From a virus, in the IMG/VR virus record IMGVR_UViG_3300042691_029036, positions 1 to 26,245 of that record: a DNA stretch of 26,245 nt. One strand, given 5' to 3'. A program made the position numbers and the translations under genes. Shown piece after piece: positions 8,201-13,075 of this stretch. The notes beneath the pieces are model-generated. The model saw nothing but the letters and a program-made list of their open reading frames with translations. It searched no databases and had not been told where the DNA came from. How positions within the stretch are numbered: the stretch's first letter is position 1; every line of letters begins with the position of its first letter.

Positions 8201-9569
8201 CTGCCATTTTGGCGTTGTATGCCTCCTGACTAACCGCCGGACCAGTTGGAGCTTTTTGCGCAAACTCCGCTGGCTTTGTAGGCACTAGCCCACTAAACTC
8301 AGCCGGAGCCGTCGGGGTCGCCATGCTAAATTCTTTTGGCGCTACCGGAGCCGCCATGCTAAATTCTGCTGGCGCTACAGGAGCCCTTGCAACAAGGTTC
8401 TGATATTCCCTTGACATGACATACGAGGTTGGCTTAGGTGTCGCAAAAACACTAGCATATTCCGCGTCATATTTCTTCTTCGCAGCTTCATATGGAGCAT
8501 AAACATCTGTGTTGTACTTATTCAACGCCGTATTGTATGCATCTACCTGAGTTTCATACGGGGCATAAACATCCGTCTTGTACTTATTCAACGCAGCGTT
8601 ATACGCATCAATTTGCGCTTGATACGGAGCAAAGTTTTCAGTTTTGTACTTCTCCAACGCAGCGTTATACGCATCTACCTGTGTTTGATACGGTTTGTAC
8701 ACGTCCGTGTTGTACTTCTCTAAAGCCGTGTTGTACTCCGCCACCTTGGGCGCAAACGCATCATATTCCGCTTTAATCGCATCCAACTCCGCACGGGCAG
8801 AAGGACGCACCGAAGCAGTGGGAGCAAAAGGTAACCCGCCCGCCGCCATGCGAACAGGACGCAAAAAAGATACCTGCTTGCGAGTAACCGGCGCAGCCTG
8901 CGCCTGTACCTCAGGAAAAGGCGACTGATAACCTAAATCTAACTCAACAGGCTTAGAAACTGTCGCTGCCAACATCCTCTCGGATTCACTCGGCGCATCC
9001 TCATCCTTGCCCTCTTTCTCCCCCTCGTCCGCTAACAGCGATACAGCAAACGCCGCCTGATAACTTGGTCCGAGCTGCGCGAACATGGGATTTTGCGCAG
9101 GGTTAAACGCCGTCTTCTGCACCTGCGCCTTAACAGGAGTTGCCTTGGGTGTCGCCTGCGCCAACTTGGTAGAACCAAGCGAGCCAGTAATCTTGGTTAC
9201 ATAGTTCCGCGTCTCCGCCGGTAACTTATTAAAGTCACCACCCTTATCCAACCACTTGTCCGTGTTCCCCGGCCCCCAGTTATAAGCAACCAAGGCAGTC
9301 TTCGTGTCGCCATACCGCTTGACCATGGCATCCAAATAATCTCTACCCACCCGGGCCCGCTCGTCAGGACTGTCATCCTTGGCAGGCTTGACCCCAAAAC
9401 CGGGATCCTTGTTCGTCATGTCCAAAACCTGCATCTCGCCCTTAGCAGTACCATACTTGGTCTGCGGGCCCTCAAGCAAAGTCTTACCATCCGCCTTATA
9501 ACGACGGCCTCCGCTTTCTTGCTGCTTGACAGCTTCTAATAGTTCTTTGGAAGACGGTTCTTGGGCCAT
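5259..9569 (-). CDS. Giant multidomain protein: lytic transglycosylase plus HExxH-type domain, probable ejected virion protein
   Basis: 1436 residues. Residues 1-130 look like a soluble lytic transglycosylase: catalytic Glu18 in QQESGG, GEMQV near 44-48 and ALVAYNWGPGNTDKWL at 92-107. Residues 279-366 hold four 22-residue repeats and residues 397-440 four 11-residue repeats. HELEH at 572-576, after an ITTL strand, resembles a zinc metallopeptidase motif. Residues about 800-900 are Gly/Ala-rich and hydrophobic (TPYNVVGGAADIGNLALMPF), a possible membrane-inserting part. Near 1245-1290, DVGCDGGWCT...LHVLV...PVAQVSVE resembles PcfJ-like or other large-polyvalent-protein domains (weak). Polyvalent proteins are known phage and plasmid toolkits delivered with DNA. 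A place between large terminase and portal, instead of with tail genes, is unusual. It has its own predicted promoter, and GAAGGA lies 9 bases before ATG. Transglycosylase is likely, metallopeptidase plausible, delivery inferred. Confidence 0.75.
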   Translation of the reverse strand: MAQEPSSKELLEAVKQQESGGRRYKADGKTLLEGPQTKYGTAKGEMQVLDMTNKDPGFGVKPAKDDSPDERARVGRDYLDAMVKRYGDTKTALVAYNWGPGNTDKWLDKGGDFNKLPAETRNYVTKITGSLGSTKLAQATPKATPVKAQVQKTAFNPAQNPMFAQLGPSYQAAFAVSLLADEGEKEGKDEDAPSESERMLAATVSKPVELDLGYQSPFPEVQAQAAPVTRKQVSFLRPVRMAAGGLPFAPTASVRPSARAELDAIKAEYDAFAPKVAEYNTALEKYNTDVYKPYQTQVDAYNAALEKYKTENFAPYQAQIDAYNAALNKYKTDVYAPYETQVDAYNTALNKYNTDVYAPYEAAKKKYDAEYASVFATPKPTSYVMSREYQNLVARAPVAPAEFSMAAPVAPKEFSMATPTAPAEFSGLVPTKPAEFAQKAPTGPAVSQEAYNAKMAAAKADAGRRQIALSVAMDPKAYGLSINKFFAEGGQVESGDPQIMEDRAASVEGLDIPVSRSAKELKAYTEAMNPAVKSVTGNLGFDTRGYITPSNPDTLNLNFRLTPAEREITTLHELEHSMDAKGGDIYGRPNFALMGGMDNNYRAYSLMGDDWSPITATVKNMVDNREKLEKFFGRPVDNAYFRKDSYDELKKLGKTKAMFSEQLASLSALEQTTGKFLTQDPEMRELFPNTRMMAVYDALTGPRQTRMDARDLPPHTPVPSYTYQQNPALRFIQKNLTGENEYGTSYRPFPIKRAKGSPETGEVGYFQDPFGVPDSGPVTSDTLSKGKEFKAAEALQALKEVGAGAARNLKNILQGVTETPYNVVGGAADIGNLALMPFGLDSKEPTGGSAQLKRLATEAGIRPAPPTDPRDAGFYMMGEFGSSVVNPASAVRSGVKAVTKGKKAAQMLAEDFQAYNQALGPADVSYAVRNKGTPFVMTKRPDTSVDGFIDEMSKAEKAAFREKYPDVNFFDDRAMQGTEEYKNFIRPIDDPEQLVRYEMRPVPGTAAMENLRNDPIVGEWFNKTIPRYLRKDFATPEDQLVKAADQGKLLHFESKKGETEEGDRRYVEAVRGSEGFSTQGEAKTPYGKRIEDIIDQSVYPLQIQDIALDYQIPPSLVKFLKTNPEARASEIAPAADKLLKLSELRKDMLRIRQIGPEYSAYGQPAQAIPRDFTLPDDLLPRFNLAEVSNRVARFTRWEDETRARMATSALREDPRLTRNSLQDGKYISVALPDPVKNPEYKSLITDVGCDGGWCTSQEVNALSYGSGKSQLHVLVTGTEKNARPVAQVSVEQIGKDSAGRPEYSITDIKEKDNKEDFLTNRALPAIQEQVKLLENQYGGFKGIHALDKLGMVEIPKSTPKWLADSVPLGQALDLKSFFKDVREEAVRLNNGSQYVVGEKKDATSLVQQAYENIFGPLGGFAKGGMVERQTSTARYI
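8250..8381 (-). repeat. Four 11-residue (33-base) Pro/Ala repeats inside the giant protein
   Basis: Residues 397-440 read as PVAPAEFSMAA, PVAPKEFSMAT, PTAPAEFSGLV and PTKPAEFAQKA, followed by a degenerate PTGPAVS. A Pro-x-x-Pro-x-Glu-Phe core is kept in every copy. This looks like a flexible linker or repeated short binding motif between the helical repeats and the HELEH region. Confidence 0.9.
8472..8735 (-). repeat. Four 22-residue (66-base) repeats inside the giant protein
   Basis: The units start YNTALEKYNTDVYKPYQTQV, YNAALEKYKTENFAPYQAQI, YNAALNKYKTDVYAPYETQV and YNTALNKYNTDVYAPYEAAK, and cover residues 279-366. The Tyr-Asn...Lys-Tyr...Pro-Tyr spacing is constant and the substitutions are mostly conservative, so the array is maintained as protein. 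A helical hairpin or coiled spacer is likely. Confidence 0.9.
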
Positions 9570-9619
9570 GGTCCGGGGTCCTTCATATACCAGCTATGCC
9601 GGTTTGTAAGTAATGCTCG

Positions 9620-9647
9620 ATTCTACTGATGCCGGTCAAGGTGTCAA
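9620..9647 (-). promoter_or_regulatory. Predicted sigma70-type promoter for the giant protein gene
   Basis: On the minus strand: TTGACA (9642-9647), 16-base spacer, TAGAAT (9620-9625). Predicted start near 9613. The leader then forms a stem-loop at 9589-9603 (6-pair stem with one G-U, 3-base loop), followed 4 bases later by GAAGGA (9579-9584) and the ATG at 9569. Confidence 0.6.
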
Positions 9648-9650
9648 CAC

Positions 9651-11120
9651 TCAATAATACTCGTACCTGTTTTCTGCAACCGCAGGCTCATCATCCTCGT
9701 CATCAGCCAAAGCAATAAAGTTGCCCTGACGAAAACGCATCCAAGCCATTACCGCTGAGTCCACCTGATCATCATGCGCCCCATTAGGAAAAGCAGCACA
9801 CTCCTCAACCAACTCCTCCGCCCACTCTACATCTTCCGGGTACCAAATCATCCCCGACTCAAGGAGCGGAGCAACAGCATTGGCACGACTTACCTTGTCC
9901 TGACCACTCCTCCTGCCTCCCGGGCTGTACATCGTCACAGGAATTCCAATCTTACGCAACTCCTGCTGTAACGGCGTGCCCGTTGCCTTCGCCTCAATCA
10001 AGACATTGTCAGGATTCCAATACACATACTCCGCCTTGGCAATGCGCTTGAGCTCCGGGAAATCCCACCGGCCCTTTCTTACCCCTAACAAAATTAAATT
10101 AGGACCGGAATCCGAATCAGGCACAAACACACCCCACGTACTGATCACAGAAAAATCAGCACTCTCCTTCTTACTGTACGCCGTGTCATACGTCTGTATC
10201 AAATACTCACAAGACGGCGGCTCCTCAGACTTCCACTTGCGCCACCACTCACGCTTTAATATGGCTCCCTCATCATTCGTCGGGGCCTGCTGCCACTGCG
10301 CCTGCCACTTCTTCATGCCAATGGAAACCTTGACCTTCTCTAACTCATCAAGGCTCCAGTACCCGGGCCACAAAGGGTTTCCACTGGGCAAAATGGCAGG
10401 GAACTCGATCACCTCCCACTGGTCCGACTTCAACTGACCCTGCTGGCGAAGTAAACGACCACTTAGGTCATCCGTTTTCCAACGTGTATTGATGACGATG
10501 ATTGAGCCGTTTGGCTGTAACCGCTGACGAGGGCCCGACGTGTACCACTCCCACGTGTTCTCCATGGCAGTATCTGACAACGCATCCTGCTCATCCAAAA
10601 TATCATCAAGGATCACGATATTACCGCCACGACCGGTCATCGCGCCGCCCTTACCGATGAAAAAGGCTTCACCACCACCCTTCGTGTTCCACCGACCAGC
10701 AGCCTTAGAGTCAGCAGACAAACCAACAGTTGGGAAGAGTTCTTTGTATCTGTCCTCGTCTACCAGATTACGGATCATGCGACCGAAGCGCTGCGCAAGT
10801 TCCGCCGTGTGCGAGCCAACAATGAGCTTGCTGTCGGGGATTTTTCCCATGACATAGGCCGGGAAGAGGTAGCTCCCAAGCTGGGACTTCCCATGCCGAG
10901 GAGGCATAGCAATCATTAAGCGCTTGCACTTGCCAGCAATGACGCGGTCAAAGGCTTGCGCAATAATTTTATGGTGTTCCCCAACGAGCATCTCGGGCCA
11001 GACGTACTTGCAGAAATCAAGAAAGCTGGTGGTGGCTTTTTCTTGGGCCTCCAGTAGCTGGAGGCGTAGTTCTAATCGGAGGCGCTCGGCTTCGACATCT
11101 TGTTGTTGCGTGTTACTCAC
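9651..11120 (-). CDS. terL: Terminase large subunit (packaging ATPase/nuclease)
   Basis: 489 residues, GTG start. The ATPase domain has Walker A PPRHGKS (73-79), Walker B IVILDD (168-173) and a motif III-like NTRWKTDD. The C-terminal RNase H-like nuclease has Asp312 in YIQTYDTAYSKK, Glu377 in VLIEAKATG and the HDDQVDSAVMAW motif (449-460). This is the full-length family size. It translocates DNA into the prohead through the portal and cuts the concatemer. AAGG lies before the GTG. The usual small-subunit partner is not adjacent: it is encoded about 4.7 kb upstream at 15849-16508. The gene has its own predicted promoter. Confidence 0.95.
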   Translation of the reverse strand: MSNTQQQDVEAERLRLELRLQLLEAQEKATTSFLDFCKYVWPEMLVGEHHKIIAQAFDRVIAGKCKRLMIAMPPRHGKSQLGSYLFPAYVMGKIPDSKLIVGSHTAELAQRFGRMIRNLVDEDRYKELFPTVGLSADSKAAGRWNTKGGGEAFFIGKGGAMTGRGGNIVILDDILDEQDALSDTAMENTWEWYTSGPRQRLQPNGSIIVINTRWKTDDLSGRLLRQQGQLKSDQWEVIEFPAILPSGNPLWPGYWSLDELEKVKVSIGMKKWQAQWQQAPTNDEGAILKREWWRKWKSEEPPSCEYLIQTYDTAYSKKESADFSVISTWGVFVPDSDSGPNLILLGVRKGRWDFPELKRIAKAEYVYWNPDNVLIEAKATGTPLQQELRKIGIPVTMYSPGGRRSGQDKVSRANAVAPLLESGMIWYPEDVEWAEELVEECAAFPNGAHDDQVDSAVMAWMRFRQGNFIALADDEDDEPAVAENRYEYY

Positions 11121-11150
11121 GGGCAGACCTTCAGGTTCTGAATTTTTTAT

Positions 11151-11179
11151 ATATTACCCCACCCTAAGCCTTTTTACAA
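11151..11179 (-). promoter_or_regulatory. Predicted sigma70-type promoter for terL and the head operon
   Basis: Minus strand: TTGTAA (11174-11179), 17-base spacer, TAATAT (11151-11156). Predicted start near 11144. The first transcribed bases form a small stem-loop at 11130-11142 (TTCAG-AAC-CTGAA) whose 3' arm runs into the terL SD site. Confidence 0.55.
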
Positions 11180-11197
11180 ACAAGGGGGGCCTTTTGT

Positions 11198-11228
11198 GGG
11201 GAAAGGGGGGTGGGGGTGTGGCTGGGGG
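11198..11228 (+). other. G-quadruplex-type G-tract cluster
   Basis: Four G runs of 4, 6, 5 and 5 bases separated by loops AAA, T and TGTGGCT, with another six-G run just upstream at 11184-11189. This fits the usual G-quadruplex rule (four runs of three or more, loops of 1-7). It lies on the strand opposite terL transcription, just upstream of the predicted terL promoter. Confidence 0.65.
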
Positions 11229-11360
11229 TCAGACTTTCAAAAGCTTTTTGTTTGGCTGAAATACGGCCTGCGTCTTCCGCTGCTGCTAACGGTACCCAAA
11301 ATGGCCCCTCCCCCTCCTCTAAAACCTACAGACAAACTGACAGACAGGTGTTCCGGCGTG

Positions 11361-11391
11361 CCCACCCGCCCCCGCCACCACCTTTAGGGAA
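11361..11391. repeat. C/G-rich box, copy 1
   Basis: Imperfect copy of 12819-12850. Both read CCC(A/G)CCCGCCCCCGCC, then a CACC-type stretch ending in TTAGGGAA or TTTAGGGAA. In both places it lies just downstream, in the minus-strand sense, of a GC hairpin terminator, so terminator and box may have been duplicated or moved together. Confidence 0.7.
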
Positions 11392-11425
11392 CACATGAGA
11401 AAAATTTTGTCAAGTGAAAAAAAAC

Positions 11426-11447
11426 AATCGGCGCGGTCGCGCCGATT
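11426..11447 (-). terminator. Intrinsic terminator (second of tandem pair)
   Basis: Perfect 10-pair stem AATCGGCGCG/CGCGCCGATT with a 2-base centre, followed on the minus strand by G then eight T residues. Confidence 0.8.
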
Positions 11448-11496
11448 AACTTTGCCTATGATTCTCTAAGCTGTTGATTTATAAGGGGAAAGTAAA

Positions 11497-11524
11497 AAAG
11501 CCCAGACTGTACAGTCTGGGCTTT
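11497..11524 (-). terminator. Intrinsic terminator (first of tandem pair)
   Basis: Perfect 28-base palindrome with 14-base arm AAAGCCCAGACTGT, running into T residues on the minus strand (about six Ts, then ACTTT). It lies 38 bases beyond the stop of the gene at 11563-12024 and ends that transcript before the terL control region. Confidence 0.8.
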
Positions 11525-11562
11525 GGGGTTCGGCTGCCGACGGCTGCCGACCAGTGCGCGGA

Positions 11563-12024
11563 TCAATCACATACTAACTCGTACTCTTCGACCTCTTGCA
11601 CTGTTACACCAACCTTTACCTTTCGGCATGTTGGACTGTCGGATCGGACATATGCCGATATGTTGATATACACATCTTCCAACTCGAAACTGTAATCACG
11701 GTTCATCCAGTTTGCATAGTCCCTGCTGGACATGTTGGTGGTCCGGTCTGTTAAGAAATCTAACAGTTTGATTAACTGTTCGTCCTTAAAACTTTCCAGT
11801 TTGTTCAAGCACACTTCGATTGTGGGCTTGTAGTAACCAGTGCGCAAATACAAGTTATGCACTGATAGATCTAGATCTTTAAAGATCGGTGAATAGTTGA
11901 CTCTAATTTTCATACGCAATTGATCGAGAATCTTTGCTTTCTCAATCATTTCGTGGGCTTCCCTGCGGGTCTTGCTGGATGCTTCATTAATCGCGTGGAT
12001 CAATGGATTTGCTTTGCGTTTCAT
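11563..12024 (-). CDS. Unknown accessory phage protein
   Basis: 153 residues. The N-terminal third is basic and helical (KTRREAHEMIEKAKILDQLRMK). The C-terminal half alternates Val/Ile and polar residues (VKVGVTVQEVEEYELV), suggesting beta strands. No motif was recognised. It is a self-contained cassette: its own promoter (12074-12103), a stem-loop at the predicted 5' end (12046-12069), an SD site GAAAGGAATAG, and two tandem terminators behind it. That arrangement resembles moron genes, which are added to phage genomes as independent units. Function unknown. Confidence 0.75.
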   Translation of the reverse strand: MKRKANPLIHAINEASSKTRREAHEMIEKAKILDQLRMKIRVNYSPIFKDLDLSVHNLYLRTGYYKPTIEVCLNKLESFKDEQLIKLLDFLTDRTTNMSSRDYANWMNRDYSFELEDVYINISAYVRSDSPTCRKVKVGVTVQEVEEYELVCD

Positions 12025-12045
12025 AACTCTATTCCTTTCTAAGTT

Positions 12046-12069
12046 GCACTGGATCGGCTGATCCAGTGC
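12046..12069 (-). other. Stem-loop at predicted 5' end of the 11563-12024 transcript
   Basis: Perfect 10-pair stem GCACTGGATC/GATCCAGTGC with a 4-base loop. On the minus strand no T run follows, so it is not a terminator for the upstream gene in that direction. It begins at the predicted transcription start and ends 6 bases before the SD site, which fits a 5' stabiliser or translation-control element. Confidence 0.65.
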
Positions 12070-12073
12070 TTGT

Positions 12074-12103
12074 ATTTTAATTGACTATTACGTTAAATGT
12101 CAA
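12074..12103 (-). promoter_or_regulatory. Predicted sigma70-type promoter for the 11563-12024 gene
   Basis: Minus strand: TTGACA (12098-12103), 18-base spacer, TAAAAT (12074-12079), lying across the last codons of the upstream gene. Predicted start near 12067. Confidence 0.6.
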
Positions 12104-12535
12104 ACTATTTTTAATAACTGATTCCACTTCATCTGCCAAATTATTTGAGATCCACTCTCCGATCTTATCGTCCACCACATCGTCCACGTTGTAGTCGTTG
12201 ACATCAAAATTGTCGGACATCCACTCGCTGATCAGATTGTCATGGTCAACGTTGCTGTCCATCCAGTCGCTAATCTGCTGGTCGATGTTGCTCGCGCTGG
12301 CCGCGATCCGTTCATCGATCAACTCGATCAATGCTAACTTTTCGGGACTGCGCGAGCCGAGGATCTGATCCACTGCGCCGATCACAGTATTGAGCAGCAC
12401 ACGTGCTGCGGTCTGCACTGCTACTGGGTCGCTGCTGGCGCTGGCCAACTGATCCACGTATTCGAGCGCTGCGCCCACGTCCACGCCACGGCTGCCGAAT
12501 AATCCACTGCGATATTGATCTAAAGGGTTTTTCAT
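12077..12535 (-). CDS. Unknown acidic accessory phage protein
   Basis: 152 residues. The first half is Ala/Leu-rich and helical. The second half is very acidic, with recurring ISDWMDSNVDHDNLISEWMS, DNFDVNDYNVDDVVDDKIG and EWISNN segments, i.e. a W-M/I-D/S-N pattern repeated about three times. No family was recognised. The acidity might suggest DNA mimicry, but that is a guess. The start at 12535 uses GAAAGGATAG, whose TAG is also the stop codon of the small gene just upstream, so the two are translationally linked. Confidence 0.7.
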   Translation of the reverse strand: MKNPLDQYRSGLFGSRGVDVGAALEYVDQLASASSDPVAVQTAARVLLNTVIGAVDQILGSRSPEKLALIELIDERIAASASNIDQQISDWMDSNVDHDNLISEWMSDNFDVNDYNVDDVVDDKIGEWISNNLADEVESVIKNSLTFNVIVN

Positions 12536-12539
12536 TTCT

Positions 12540-12695
12540 CTATCCTTTCAATAATTGGTTGCGTTCTTCTTCTGTTGTGAACCACTCGACATGGGTAACC
12601 TCGTCACCTTCCTTATCGTTGGAATACTCAATGCCCCAAATGTAGGGGGCATGTTCTAGGTCTTCACACGGGAATTTATACTGCTCGTCTGTCAT
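12540..12695 (-). CDS. Small acidic protein, unknown
   Basis: 51 residues, MTDEQYKFPCEDLEHAPYIW followed by an acidic stretch and VEWFTTEEERNQLLKG. GAAAGGATAG lies 3 bases before the ATG. A hairpin (12715-12731) and a 20-base palindrome (12745-12764) lie just upstream. The stop codon is inside the SD motif of the next gene. The aromatic-rich centre (YIWGIEY...VEWF) suggests a small folded domain. No function recognised. Confidence 0.65.
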   Translation of the reverse strand: MTDEQYKFPCEDLEHAPYIWGIEYSNDKEGDEVTHVEWFTTEEERNQLLKG

Positions 12696-12714
12696 TTTCT
12701 ATCCTTTCTGAGTG

Positions 12715-12731
12715 CGGTCTAAATCAGACCG
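12715..12731 (-). other. Stem-loop at predicted 5' end of the 12540-12695 transcript
   Basis: Six-pair stem CGGTCT/AGACCG with a 5-base loop. It starts where the extended -10 element at 12739-12744 predicts transcription to begin, and ends 6 bases before the SD motif. Confidence 0.55.
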
Positions 12732-12738
12732 TGATTGA

Positions 12739-12764
12739 ATTACACCACGGACCATGGTCCGTGG
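12739..12764 (-). promoter_or_regulatory. 20-base palindrome in the spacer of an extended -10 promoter
   Basis: A perfect palindrome with half-site CCACGGACCA occupies 12745-12764. On the minus strand it is directly followed by TGTAAT (12739-12744), and the last bases of the palindrome provide the TG of an extended -10. No good -35 is visible. A dimeric regulator bound here would cover the promoter spacer, so this is a candidate operator. Confidence 0.5.
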
Positions 12765-12818
12765 CTAATGAATTGTTTCTATCAAACCAGCGCCAGCAAT
12801 AGATCTTTCCGCGTCGAG

Positions 12819-12850
12819 CCCGCCCGCCCCCGCCGCCACCAATTAGGGAA
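12819..12850. repeat. C/G-rich box, copy 2
   Basis: Imperfect copy of 11361-11391 (see that entry). It lies immediately beyond the T run of the terminator at 12859-12883. Confidence 0.7.
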
Positions 12851-12858
12851 AAAACAAA

Positions 12859-12883
12859 CGCGGTTCGCGCTGCGCGAACCGCG
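12859..12883 (-). terminator. Intrinsic terminator ending the DUF932 transcript
   Basis: Perfect 11-pair stem CGCGGTTCGCG/CGCGAACCGCG with a 3-base loop, followed on the minus strand by TTTGTTTTTT. It is the last of four hairpins between 13048 and 12859. Confidence 0.8.
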
Positions 12884-12986
12884 AGCCAAGGCCCACGCGC
12901 CAGCAACCGCGCACCGGCTGCCGCCGGTGCGCGAGCCAAGGCCCACGCACCGCGCCACGTGTTGCAGAGACGGCGCGCCAAGGCCC
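12881..12986 (-). repeat. Direct-repeat boxes alternating with hairpins
   Basis: GCGAGCCAAGGCCCACGC occurs at 12881-12898 and again exactly 50 bases on at 12931-12948. A third, divergent copy, GCGCGCCAAGGCCC, is at 12973-12986. In the minus-strand sense each of the two perfect copies is directly followed by a hairpin of different sequence but like size (12908-12933, 12859-12883). Confidence 0.75.
12908..12933 (-). other. GC hairpin in the DUF932 3' region
   Basis: Eleven-pair stem CGCGCACCGGC/GCCGGTGCGCG with a 4-base loop. No T run follows, so it is structural and not a terminator itself. Confidence 0.7.
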
Positions 12987-13048
12987 GGGGGCAGGTTTAC
13001 CCCGGGGAAATTAACGGGGGAATAATCAAATAATTTGACGATTCCCCC
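12984..13048 (-). other. Two further hairpins after the DUF932 stop
   Basis: GGGGGAAT/ATTCCCCC (13016-13048, 17-base loop) is followed in minus-strand order by CCCGGGG/CCCCGGG (12984-13006, 9-base loop). With the two downstream hairpins they make a run of four stems within about 190 bases of the 3' untranslated region. Confidence 0.65.
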
Positions 13049-13075
13049 TCGGCAGCGTGCAAAAAAATCGATTAG

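Larger units (their letters stand above)
11121..11562. other. Gene-free control region between accessory block and terL
   Basis: About 440 bases with no credible gene. Short plus-strand frames here are low-complexity Pro/Gly translations without SD sites. It holds, in minus-strand order: two tandem terminators (11497-11524, 11426-11447), a C/G-rich box (11361-11391) that recurs at 12819-12850, a run of plus-strand G tracts (11198-11228) and the terL promoter. It could also contain a packaging signal, but nothing seen proves that. Confidence 0.7.
12696..13075. other. Gene-free, hairpin-rich region
   Basis: About 380 bases between the small gene ending the left accessory group and the DUF932 gene. 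Frames of 85-96 residues here are translations of GC repeats (Ala/Arg/Gly-rich) without SD sites. The content is the promoter with palindrome, C/G-rich box, terminator, repeat boxes and hairpins listed separately. Confidence 0.75.

Noticed and set aside
8472-8735. Possible CRISPR or DNA tandem array
   Set aside because: The units are directly contiguous 66-base coding repeats with no spacers and protein-level conservation.
9976-10437. 153-residue plus-strand frame
   Set aside because: Antisense to terL, whose motifs are clear; no SD and no domain.
11196-11398. Two plus-strand frames over the G-tract region
   Set aside because: Low-complexity translation of G and C runs in a control region, against the local transcription direction.
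11121-11562. cos or pac site
   Set aside because: Location beside terL is suggestive, but no known packaging sequence or repeat set could be recognised.
12046-12069. Terminator for the acidic-protein gene
   Set aside because: The stem is strong but no T run follows on the minus strand; position fits a leader stem-loop better.
12724-12981. 85-residue minus-strand and 96-residue plus-strand frames (12735-13025)
   Set aside because: They translate the GC hairpin and repeat DNA into Arg/Ala/Gly-rich sequence and have no SD site.
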